From Palsa-504 sp963753225 (GTDB lineage: Bacteria > Actinomycetota > Actinomycetes > Streptosporangiales > Streptosporangiaceae), in NCBI GenBank assembly GCA_963753225.1, contig CAVWBQ010000018.1:44622-108621 (forward strand): a stretch of DNA of 64,000 nt. Reading direction: 5' to 3'. Position 1 is the stretch's first letter, and each line of letters opens with the position of its first letter. Shown here in pieces: positions 33,147 through 39,922 of the stretch. The notes beneath the pieces are model-generated. The model ran no database searches and was not told the DNA's origin. It saw only the letters and a program-made list of their open reading frames with translations. The position numbers and the translations under genes are program-made.

Positions 33147-34483
33147 AGCGGTACCGCCCATCCGGCTTCGTCCCAGGCGGTCAGCGGCCACAGGCCGCGC
33201 GGCGTCCACTCGCCCGCCAACGTCACCGGGTGGCCGCCGGAGAGCGCGAACAGCGGCCAGCAGTCGCCGGCCCCCGGGTGCAGCGGCAGGGCGTTACCGG
33301 CCGCGTCGCGGACGGCCGGGGCCGGGGCGCGCGACGGCGTGACCGCGACGACGGCGAGCCAGCTGTCCAGCCAGGGGTCGGCGGAGAGCGCCGCCGCGTA
33401 CCCGGTCAGCAGCCCGGCGATCGTGCCGCCGTCCGGCGGTCCGCCATCGCCATCGCCGCCGTCGTGCCTGGCCAGCACGACGGCGCGCAGCGGGACCGCG
33501 CCTGGGTAGAACACCAGGTCCGCGTCGGCGTCGGTGCCGACGGCCAGGGAGTCGTCGAGTGCCTGGCCCGCCGCCGCGAAGCTGAGCAGCAGCGCGTCCC
33601 GGCCGCTCTTGCGGCCCCGGAGCCAGGTCCGGCGGGACCGGATCCGGTCCTGCTCGAGGTCCCGCCGGGCCAGTACCTGCCAGTGGTCCCTGACCGGGTC
33701 GCCGCCGGCCAGCACGTCGGACTGGCGGAGGCTGAAGCCGATCCGGGACCGGATGGTCTCCCGCAGCGGCGGCGGCAGCTCGCCCTGCCGGCGGTAGGCG
33801 ACGGCGAGCAGGTGGAGCAGCGCGTACTCCTCGAGGAGCCGGCCGTCCCAGCCCGTCCCTGAGTGCGGGACGGAGGCCAGGGCGCGCAGACGCTCGGCCG
33901 GGCCGGGGGCTTGCGCGTCGATCATCCGGGCGGCGATGTCGTCCCAGTGGCCATAGCCGGCCCGCTGGCTGGCGGCGAGGCCCTGCCGCGCCTGGTCGCA
34001 CAGCCACCGGTCGAGCTCGGCCAGGCCGGACGCGACCCTGTTCTCGCGCTGCTCCGCGCGGCGGGCCGCCGCCTTGGGGTCCTTGGGCTCGGCCTGCCCG
34101 CCGGGCCGCGCGCCGGGCCCCGCGTCGGCCCGGACCCCCCTTGCGGCGGCCCGGGCGATGAGCCAGGACCCGGCCCAGCCGGGCAGCCCGGCCGTGTCGT
34201 CCGGCACCGACCCCTCGGACCAGAGCAGCAGCAAGGCCAGCACGTGCTTGCACGGGAACTTCCGGCTCGGGCAGGAGCACCGGTACGCGGGGCCGGACAG
34301 GTCGACCACCGCCCGGTACGGCGCGGAGGCGCTGCCCCGGCATTCCCCCCACACCGCGTCGGCCCCAGCGGCGGCCCCGGTCACCAGCCAGGCGCGGCCG
34401 GACGCCAGCGACTGGGCGGTCCGTTGCGACGGCGCGTCGGGTGCCAGGGCAAGTACTCGCTCGCGATCCCAGCGTTCGGCCAC
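33143..34483 (-). CDS. SWIM zinc-finger protein, first gene of the MoxR cassette
   Basis: About 446 aa from GTG 34483 (VAERWDRERVLALAPDAPS…). The SWIM motif is YRCSCPSRKFPCKHVLALLLLW (CxCx6CxH). A coiled, Arg/Glu-rich middle and a mixed C-terminal region with LVFYPGAVPLRAVVLAR follow. GTG 34483 is favoured because TAGGGT lies 7 nt upstream, giving a leaderless start; an ATG at 34513 is possible. SWIM domains bind DNA or protein. It is divergent from nitronate monooxygenase and coupled to DUF5691. Confidence 0.9.
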   Translation of the reverse strand: MAERWDRERVLALAPDAPSQRTAQSLASGRAWLVTGAAAGADAVWGECRGSASAPYRAVVDLSGPAYRCSCPSRKFPCKHVLALLLLWSEGSVPDDTAGLPGWAGSWLIARAAARGVRADAGPGARPGGQAEPKDPKAAARRAEQRENRVASGLAELDRWLCDQARQGLAASQRAGYGHWDDIAARMIDAQAPGPAERLRALASVPHSGTGWDGRLLEEYALLHLLAVAYRRQGELPPPLRETIRSRIGFSLRQSDVLAGGDPVRDHWQVLARRDLEQDRIRSRRTWLRGRKSGRDALLLSFAAAGQALDDSLAVGTDADADLVFYPGAVPLRAVVLARHDGGDGDGGPPDGGTIAGLLTGYAAALSADPWLDSWLAVVAVTPSRAPAPAVRDAAGNALPLHPGAGDCWPLFALSGGHPVTLAGEWTPRGLWPLTAWDEAGWAVPL

Positions 34484-34490
34484 GCTCGAA

Positions 34491-34496
34491 ACCCTA
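34491..34496 (-). promoter_or_regulatory. -10 box of the leaderless promoter driving the five-gene cassette
   Basis: TAGGGT on the minus strand ends 7 nt before GTG 34483 with no Shine-Dalgarno. It is the likely single promoter of the cassette. Confidence 0.5.
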
Positions 34497-34533
34497 GCCT
34501 GTGGTACTGACATTCGAAGAGGGTCCGTCCGGG

Positions 34534-34539
34534 TAGGCT
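34534..34539 (+). promoter_or_regulatory. -10 box for nitronate monooxygenase
   Basis: TAGGCT ends 9 nt before ATG 34549. The divergent cassette promoter lies about 40 bp away, so the two may be co-regulated. Confidence 0.45.
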
Positions 34540-34548
34540 CGGGGCCTG

Positions 34549-35565
34549 ATGACACAGCCTTCACCGGCCCGGGAGGGACTCCCGGGCCTGCTGCGGCGCC
34601 GGATCGTGGTGGCGCCGATGGCCGGCGGCCCGACGACCACCGACCTGGTGATCGCGGCCGCGCGGGCCGGGGTCCTCGGCTTCCTGGCCGCGGGCTACAA
34701 GACGCCAGAGGCGATGGCTGCCGAGATCACCGCCGTGCGGGCGGCGACGGCCGAACCCTTCGGGGTCAACGTCTTCGTCCCCGGTACGCCCTATCCAGAT
34801 AGCGGAGCGCTCGCCGGCTACCTGGGCTCGCTCGGCCCCGGGCTCGGCGGCGCCAGCTGGGACGACGACCGATTCGGCGGAAAGGTCGCGGCCCTGCTCG
34901 CGGACCCGCCCGCGGCCGTCAGCTTCACCTTCGGCTGCCCGCCGCCCGAGGTGATCAGGGCGCTCCATTACGCGGGCAGCGCGGTCGTGATCACCGTGAC
35001 GAGCCCGGCCGAGGCCGCGCTGGCGGCCGAGGCGGACGCGGACGCGCTCTGCGTGCAGGGCTACGAGGCCGGCGCGCACCGGGGCACGTTCGTGAACGAC
35101 GACGCGCCCGGGCGCGACCGGGGCCTGCTCTCGCTGATCGGCGAGGTCGCCGCGGTCACCGGGCTGCCGCAGATCGCGGCGGGCGCCATCATGAGCGCGC
35201 GCCAGGTGCGGGCCGTGCTGGCCGCGGGCGCGGCGGCCGCCCAGTGCGGGACCGCCTTCCTGCGCAGCCCGGAGAGCGGCGCGCACCCGCTGTACAAGGC
35301 CGCGCTGGCCGACCCGCGCTACACCGCCACCGCCGTGACCAGGGCGTTCAGCGGACGCCCGGCTCGCGGGCTGGTCAACGAGTTCATCGTGGAGCACGCG
35401 GACGCGCCGCCCGCCTACCCCGAGATCAACAACGCCACCCGGCCGCTGCGCGCCGCCGCCGCGGCCCGCGGGGACACCGGGCGCATGTCGCTGTGGGCCG
35501 GACAGGGCTATCGCCTGGCGGCCGAACTGCCCGCCGCCGAGATCATCGAGCGCCTGCGCGGGTGA
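34549..35565 (+). CDS. Nitronate monooxygenase (2-nitropropane dioxygenase family)
   Basis: A 338-aa FMN-dependent TIM-barrel enzyme that oxidises alkyl nitronates. Features: RRRIVVAPMAGGPTTTDLVIAA (N-terminal), FGVNVFVPG, SFTFGCPPPEVI, DALCVQGYEAGAHRGTF (catalytic His region), LPQIAAGAIMSARQVRAVLAAGAAAAQCGTAFL (FMN phosphate loop), GRPARGLVNEF. Normal length. The last seven codons are duplicated twice after the stop. Confidence 0.93.
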   Translation: MTQPSPAREGLPGLLRRRIVVAPMAGGPTTTDLVIAAARAGVLGFLAAGYKTPEAMAAEITAVRAATAEPFGVNVFVPGTPYPDSGALAGYLGSLGPGLGGASWDDDRFGGKVAALLADPPAAVSFTFGCPPPEVIRALHYAGSAVVITVTSPAEAALAAEADADALCVQGYEAGAHRGTFVNDDAPGRDRGLLSLIGEVAAVTGLPQIAAGAIMSARQVRAVLAAGAAAAQCGTAFLRSPESGAHPLYKAALADPRYTATAVTRAFSGRPARGLVNEFIVEHADAPPAYPEINNATRPLRAAAAARGDTGRMSLWAGQGYRLAAELPAAEIIERLRG

Positions 35566-35607
35566 ATCGAGCGCCCGCGCGGGTGAATCGAGCGCCCGCG
35601 CGGGTGA
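35545..35607. repeat. Three 21-bp tandem copies of the gene end, each with a stop codon
   Basis: Units at 35545-35565, 35566-35586 and 35587-35607 differ by one base (CTG to CCG in the second and third). Each encodes IER(L/P)RG followed by TGA, so the stop is repeated three times in frame. Confidence 0.92.
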
Positions 35608-35687
35608 TCCGGCTCCGCCTGGCCGCCGGCGGGCATACGGGGCGGGTTTGCGAGGTTGAGGGGTCTTGGGAGAACGGAGGCAGGCTG

Positions 35688-36602
35688 GTGAAGGCAGTAC
35701 GGTTCGACGAGTACGGCGACGTCGACGTCCTCAAGGTGGTCGACGTGCCGACCCCCGCGCCGGGACCGGGCCAGGTGCTGGTCCAGGTCAAGGCGGCCGG
35801 GATCAATCCTGGCGAGTCCAAGATCCGCGCGGGCTTGCTGCACTCCAGGTGGCCCGCCACGTTCCCGTCCGGGCAGGGCAGCGACCTGGCCGGGATCGTC
35901 GCCGGGACCGGGCCTGGAGCGACCGCCTTCGCCGTCGGCGACGAGGTCATCGGCTACACCGACAACCGGGCCAGCCAGGCCGAATACGTCGTGGTCGAGG
36001 AGCAGAACCTGACCGCCAAACCCGCGGGTGTGCCGTGGGAGGTCGCCGGGGCGCTGAACGTCGCCGGCGCGACCGCCTGCGCCGCGGTCCGGGCCGTCGC
36101 GCTGGCCGAGGGTGACACCGTGGTGGTGTCCGGCGCGGCGGGCGGGGTCGGCTCGCTGACCGTCCAGCTGGCCGGGCGGGCAGGTGCCACCGTGATCGGG
36201 CTGGCCAGTCCGGCGAACCACGCATGGCTGGCCGGGCACGGGGTGATCCCGGTGGCCTACGGCGACGGGGTGGGCGACCGGATCAGGCAGGCGGCGGGCA
36301 AGGTCGACGCGTTCATCGACACGTTCGGCGCGGACTACGTGCAGCTGGCCCTCGGGCTCGGCGTCGAGCCATCCCGGATCGACACCATCGTCAGGTTCGA
36401 CGCGGTGGCCGAGCACGGCGTCAAGGCCGAGGGCAACGCGGCCGGAGCCAGCGCGAGCACGCTGGCCAAACTGGCCGGGCTGGTGGCGGACGGCCAGCTG
36501 GAATTGCCGATCGCCGCGACGTACCCGCTCAGCCAGGTCCAGGAGGCCTACCGGCGGCTGTCGAGCGGCCATATCCGCGGGAAGATCGTCCTCACGTTCT
36601 GA
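35688..36602 (+). CDS. Quinone oxidoreductase-type medium-chain dehydrogenase (MDR)
   Basis: A 304-aa NADPH:quinone oxidoreductase-like MDR protein. GTG 35688 follows ACGGAGG by 7 nt (MKAVRFDEYGDVDVLKVVDVP). Features: PGQVLVQVKAAGINPGESKIRAG, the GxGxDLAG-like GQGSDLAGIV, and the nucleotide-binding motif VVVSGAAGGVGSLTVQLA. No catalytic-zinc Cys cluster, so it is of the zinc-free QOR type. It probably reduces quinones or enones in redox defence. Confidence 0.9.
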   Translation: MKAVRFDEYGDVDVLKVVDVPTPAPGPGQVLVQVKAAGINPGESKIRAGLLHSRWPATFPSGQGSDLAGIVAGTGPGATAFAVGDEVIGYTDNRASQAEYVVVEEQNLTAKPAGVPWEVAGALNVAGATACAAVRAVALAEGDTVVVSGAAGGVGSLTVQLAGRAGATVIGLASPANHAWLAGHGVIPVAYGDGVGDRIRQAAGKVDAFIDTFGADYVQLALGLGVEPSRIDTIVRFDAVAEHGVKAEGNAAGASASTLAKLAGLVADGQLELPIAATYPLSQVQEAYRRLSSGHIRGKIVLTF

Positions 36603-36648
36603 ACGCGGTGTTTCTAGAGGCGGTGTTCTAAAGGCGGTGTTCAAAAGG
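36593..36648. repeat. Degenerate 14-15-bp tandem repeats beginning at the quinone oxidoreductase stop codon
   Basis: CGGTGTTTCTAGAGG (36606-36620), CGGTGTTCTAAAGG (36621-36634) and CGGTGTTCAAAAGG (36635-36648) follow a related segment that contains the stop codon (36593-36605, ACGTTCTGAACG). Confidence 0.75.
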
Positions 36649-36663
36649 CGGGGCGCCGTCGAG

Positions 36664-36669
36664 TAGTGT
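36664..36669 (+). promoter_or_regulatory. -10 box of a leaderless promoter for the LON-substrate-binding-domain gene
   Basis: TAGTGT ends 6 nt before ATG 36676, with no Shine-Dalgarno between. Confidence 0.5.
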
Positions 36670-36675
36670 CGTGTT

Positions 36676-37344
36676 ATGGGCGAGATTCTGCCGTTGTTCC
36701 CGCTCGGCGCGGTGCTCTACCCAGGCATGCTGCTGCCCCTGCATATCTTCGAGGAGCGGTACCGGCAGCTCGTCAGGGACCTGCTCGACGGGGCGGAGCC
36801 GCGCCGGTTCGGCGTGATCGCGATCCGCAAGGGACGCGAGACCGGCATCGACGGCGTGCACTCGCTCTACGAGATCGGGTGCACCGCCACCCTGCGCCAG
36901 GTGGACCGGCACGAGGACGGCCGGTTCGACATCGTCACCGCCGGCAGCCGGCGGTTCCGGCTGCTCGGGCTCAACGAGACGCGGCCGTATCTTCAGGGTG
37001 AGGTCGAGCTGCTCGCCGACGAGCCGGCCGACCCGGCGGTGGCCGGGCCCGCCGTCCGGGTGATCCAGGCTGCGTTCCGCGAGTACCTGGACGCGCTGAC
37101 CGAGTGGGGCGGCGCCACGGTCCGGGTGGAGGAGCTTCCCGACGAGCCTGAGCTGCTCTCCTTCCTCGTCTCCGCCGCCATGGTCATCGACCTGCCGGAG
37201 CGCCAGGCGCTGCTGGCCGAATCGGGCACGCTGCGCCGGATGGCCATGCAGCGCGCGCTGCTGTCGCGGGAGACCGCGATGCTGCGCACCACCACCTCCC
37301 GGCCGGCTCCGGATCTCAGGAACACGCCGTACAGCCCGAACTAG
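36676..37344 (+). CDS. LON peptidase substrate-binding domain protein
   Basis: A 222-aa protein consisting of the Lon N-terminal (PUA-like) domain alone, without ATPase or protease parts: MGEILPLFPLGAVLYPGMLLPLHIFEERYRQLV, RFGVIAIRKGRETG, EIGCTATLRQV, GRFDIVTAGSRRFRLL. A helical bundle follows (about 120-205). Such proteins probably bind unfolded or specific polypeptides. Normal length for the standalone family. Confidence 0.93.
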   Translation: MGEILPLFPLGAVLYPGMLLPLHIFEERYRQLVRDLLDGAEPRRFGVIAIRKGRETGIDGVHSLYEIGCTATLRQVDRHEDGRFDIVTAGSRRFRLLGLNETRPYLQGEVELLADEPADPAVAGPAVRVIQAAFREYLDALTEWGGATVRVEELPDEPELLSFLVSAAMVIDLPERQALLAESGTLRRMAMQRALLSRETAMLRTTTSRPAPDLRNTPYSPN

Positions 37345-37398
37345 GACAAGCCGGGAAAGGACATGTGGGTCCACGGGGATGAGGGGTAGGGGTAGGTC

Positions 37399-38175
37399 AT
37401 GGCAGAACCGGAAACCGGTGCCAGCGAGATCGCGCTGCGCGCCGCCGAGGTAGCGTCCGACGTCAGCGAGACGGACAAGCCCCAGGAGCGGAGCCGCCTT
37501 GTGGGCGCCTTCGTCAAGGCCGCGACATCGAGTGCCCGGGCAGCTGGCCGCGGCGCGCGCGCCGTGGGGCGGCGCGCGGGCGACGGAAGCGGCTGGCTGG
37601 CCGATCAGGTGGTCGCGATGGCGCCGCGGCTCCGGGTGCGCGATCAGGCCGCGCTTCAGGCTCAGTTTCCCGGCAAATCGTCCGACGAGATCGCCGACGC
37701 GCTGGTCGAGGGCGCGGCCCGCGCCGCGGCGGCGGCGGGCGGTGCGACGGGCATGGCGGCCGCGCTGCCGGTGCTGCCCGCCTTCCCGGCCGAGATCGTG
37801 GCCGAGACACTCGTCCTGGTCGGGATCGAGCTCAAGCTGGTCGCCGAACTGCACGAGGCGTACGGAAGCCCGGCCCCGGGGAAGTTCACCGAACGGATGA
37901 GCGCCTACGTCGCCGCGTGGGCCCATCGCCGCGGGGTGTTCATGATCGAGGGCGGGCTGATCTTCGCCGCTGGTTCCCCGCTGGCCCGGGCGCTGCGCCG
38001 GCGGCTGGTGGGGCGGGCCGGCCGCAGCGCGTTCTCCCTCGGCCCCATGCTCACCGGCGCCGCCGCGGGCGCATTGTTCAACCGCAGGGAGACCAGGAAG
38101 CTCGGCCGGGAGATCCAGCGCGACCTGCGCCAGCTCGCCGTCGAGGCGCCCAAGGGCCCGTGGTGGCAGCGATGA
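37399..38175 (+). CDS. Conserved hypothetical protein (membrane-associated, EcsC-like features)
   Basis: A 258-aa protein with a charged N-terminus, a conserved helical core and an amphipathic segment AAAAGGATGMAAALPVLPAFPAEIVAETLVLVGIELKLVAELHEAYG (about 113-159) reminiscent of EcsC-family proteins. No clear transmembrane helices, but Gly/Ala-rich stretches could insert in membranes. It starts after GGGTAGG. It is convergent with the M20 peptidase. Family assignment is tentative. Confidence 0.6.
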   Translation: MAEPETGASEIALRAAEVASDVSETDKPQERSRLVGAFVKAATSSARAAGRGARAVGRRAGDGSGWLADQVVAMAPRLRVRDQAALQAQFPGKSSDEIADALVEGAARAAAAAGGATGMAAALPVLPAFPAEIVAETLVLVGIELKLVAELHEAYGSPAPGKFTERMSAYVAAWAHRRGVFMIEGGLIFAAGSPLARALRRRLVGRAGRSAFSLGPMLTGAAAGALFNRRETRKLGREIQRDLRQLAVEAPKGPWWQR

Positions 38176-38188
38176 CGCATCTCGCCGG

Positions 38189-39292
38189 TTACGGCACGTT
38201 CTCCTGCGGGCCGAGAAACTCGCGCAGCGCCCGGTAGTAGGGCACGACCGTGGTGAGGTCGGCGTACTCGTCGGGGCCGTGCTGGCCCGAGCCGTCCACC
38301 CCGAAGGCCACGGCGGCTATGCCCAGCTGGCCGTAGAAGCGCCCGTCGCTGACGCCGTGCTTGCGGATCAGGTCACCCGGATAGCCCTGGCGGCGGGCCA
38401 CCTGCTGGAGCCTGAGCACCTCGGGCCGGTCCCGGTCGGCGCGATGCGGCTGATCGAGGACGTCCACCACCGGCGTGACCCCGGGTTCGCAGAAGCCCTC
38501 CAGGTACGCGGTGACCTCGGCGACGGTCTTGCCGGTCAGGTCCGCGTCGTCGGCCGGGAAGCGGATGTCGAGCAACGCCTCCGCGTCGGCGGGCACCTGG
38601 TTGCGCCCCTCGTTCCCGGTGCCGACGCGGGCGAGGCTCACGGTGGTGCGCCAGACCTCCTCGGTCGCGACGGGATACCTCGCCAGCAGGCTGGCCACCG
38701 TGCGCTGCAGCTTGACCAGGGCGTTGTCGCCGAGCCACTGGTAGGCGGCGTGAGCGGCACGGCCGACCGCGAGCAGCCGCACGACCAGCATGCCCTTGGA
38801 TTCATTGACGATGCGCAGTCCGCTGGTTTCGCCGACGATGACGAACCGGCCCCTGACCCCGCGGTCGAGCTGATGCATCGTCCCGTCGCGGCCGCCCACC
38901 TCCTCGTCGGTGACCAACTGGAGCGCGAGGGGATAGGGCAGCGAGGCGGCCAGCTCGCGGAAGACCTGGGCGGCCAGCAGCCCGGTCACCTTCATGTCCT
39001 GGGCGCCGCGGGCGAACAGCCGGTCACCGTCGCGCCGCGGCCGGAACTGGTCCGGCGGAGCGGGGACCACGTCCAGGTGGGCGTTGAGGATGACGTGGAA
39101 ATCCCGGCGTTCCGTTCCCGGGTAGACCAGGGCGCTCGGCTTGCCGCCGGACTCGAACCGCTCGACGGTGAAGCTCGGCCCGGCGAAGTCGAGAACATAC
39201 TCAAGGGCGCGCCGCAGCTCGCCCGGCCGGTCGCTGGTCGAGGGGATAGCCAGCAGCTCACAGGCGCACCCGAGGAACACCTCAGCATCCAT
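38189..39292 (-). CDS. M20-family metallopeptidase
   Basis: A 367-aa zinc peptidase/deacylase: AHLDVVPAP (first metal His and Asp), GAQDMKVT (bridging Asp), TDEEVGGRDG (catalytic Glu and metal Glu), VGETSG, and HGPDEYADL near the C-terminus with the last metal His. The dimerisation domain lies at about 165-275. Similar to ArgE/DapE-type amidohydrolases. The substrate is not evident. Confidence 0.92.
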   Translation of the reverse strand: MDAEVFLGCACELLAIPSTSDRPGELRRALEYVLDFAGPSFTVERFESGGKPSALVYPGTERRDFHVILNAHLDVVPAPPDQFRPRRDGDRLFARGAQDMKVTGLLAAQVFRELAASLPYPLALQLVTDEEVGGRDGTMHQLDRGVRGRFVIVGETSGLRIVNESKGMLVVRLLAVGRAAHAAYQWLGDNALVKLQRTVASLLARYPVATEEVWRTTVSLARVGTGNEGRNQVPADAEALLDIRFPADDADLTGKTVAEVTAYLEGFCEPGVTPVVDVLDQPHRADRDRPEVLRLQQVARRQGYPGDLIRKHGVSDGRFYGQLGIAAVAFGVDGSGQHGPDEYADLTTVVPYYRALREFLGPQENVP

Positions 39293-39325
39293 GACCCTAT
39301 GGTCACACCTGCCCAGCCCGTTCCG

Positions 39326-39859
39326 TTAGTGCTCTTTTCCTCCGCCGGGCTCGAAGACCAGGCAGGTCGTGGTGGCATGCGCGTACAAGGTTCCGTCGGG
39401 CCCGGTGATCTGGCCCGACGCCGTGGCCACGCGCCGCCCGGCGCTCACCACCTGCCCGGTGGCGACGACGCTCGGCGTGCTCATCGTCAGCGCCCTGACG
39501 ATGTTCACCTTCAGCTCGAGCGTGGTGTAGGCCTGGCCGCGGTCGATGCAGGAGTGCACGGCGCAGCCCATGGCCGAGTCGAGCAGGGTGCAGAAGACGC
39601 CGCCGTGCACGGACCCGATGGGGTTGTACAGGTGTTCTCCTACGTCCAGGCCGAAGATGACCTGGCCCTTTTCTACGCTGACGACGCTCATCCCGAGTAG
39701 CGCGGCGATCGGCGCCGCCGGAGCACGTCCCTCGGCGATCGCGCGCAGGTACTCCAGCCCGCTCAGGTCGCGGGCCAGCGCCGCGCCGACGAGGGGATCG
39801 GTCCAGGTGACGGTGCGGTGCCGGAGGGTCCCGGCTTCCTCCAGGCTGAGTTCTCCCAT
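39326..39859 (-). CDS. PaaI-type thioesterase (hotdog fold)
   Basis: A 177-aa acyl-CoA thioesterase. ATG 39859 is 7 nt after TAGGCT. The hotdog core contains HLYNPIGSVHGGVFCTLLDSAMGCAVHS (the catalytic HGG loop), LELKVNIVRAL and GRRVATASGQITGPDGTLYAHATTTCLVF. The N-terminal 50 residues are an extension. It is divergent from the LAL regulator and its promoter partly shares the gap. Confidence 0.93.
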   Translation of the reverse strand: MGELSLEEAGTLRHRTVTWTDPLVGAALARDLSGLEYLRAIAEGRAPAAPIAALLGMSVVSVEKGQVIFGLDVGEHLYNPIGSVHGGVFCTLLDSAMGCAVHSCIDRGQAYTTLELKVNIVRALTMSTPSVVATGQVVSAGRRVATASGQITGPDGTLYAHATTTCLVFEPGGGKEH

Positions 39860-39866
39860 GGAACCC

Positions 39867-39872
39867 AGCCTA
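39867..39872 (-). promoter_or_regulatory. -10 box of a leaderless promoter for the thioesterase gene
   Basis: TAGGCT on the minus strand ends 7 nt before ATG 39859; no Shine-Dalgarno. Confidence 0.5.
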
Positions 39873-39922
39873 ACGCCCCCGGGGATCTTCCGGGCCGGCG
39901 GGGGAGAGGGCAGGCTAGGGGC

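Noticed and set aside
38279..39700. Long plus-strand open frame antisense to the M20 peptidase and thioesterase genes
   Set aside because: Codon-position bias and motifs support the minus-strand genes; the frame is open because of high GC.
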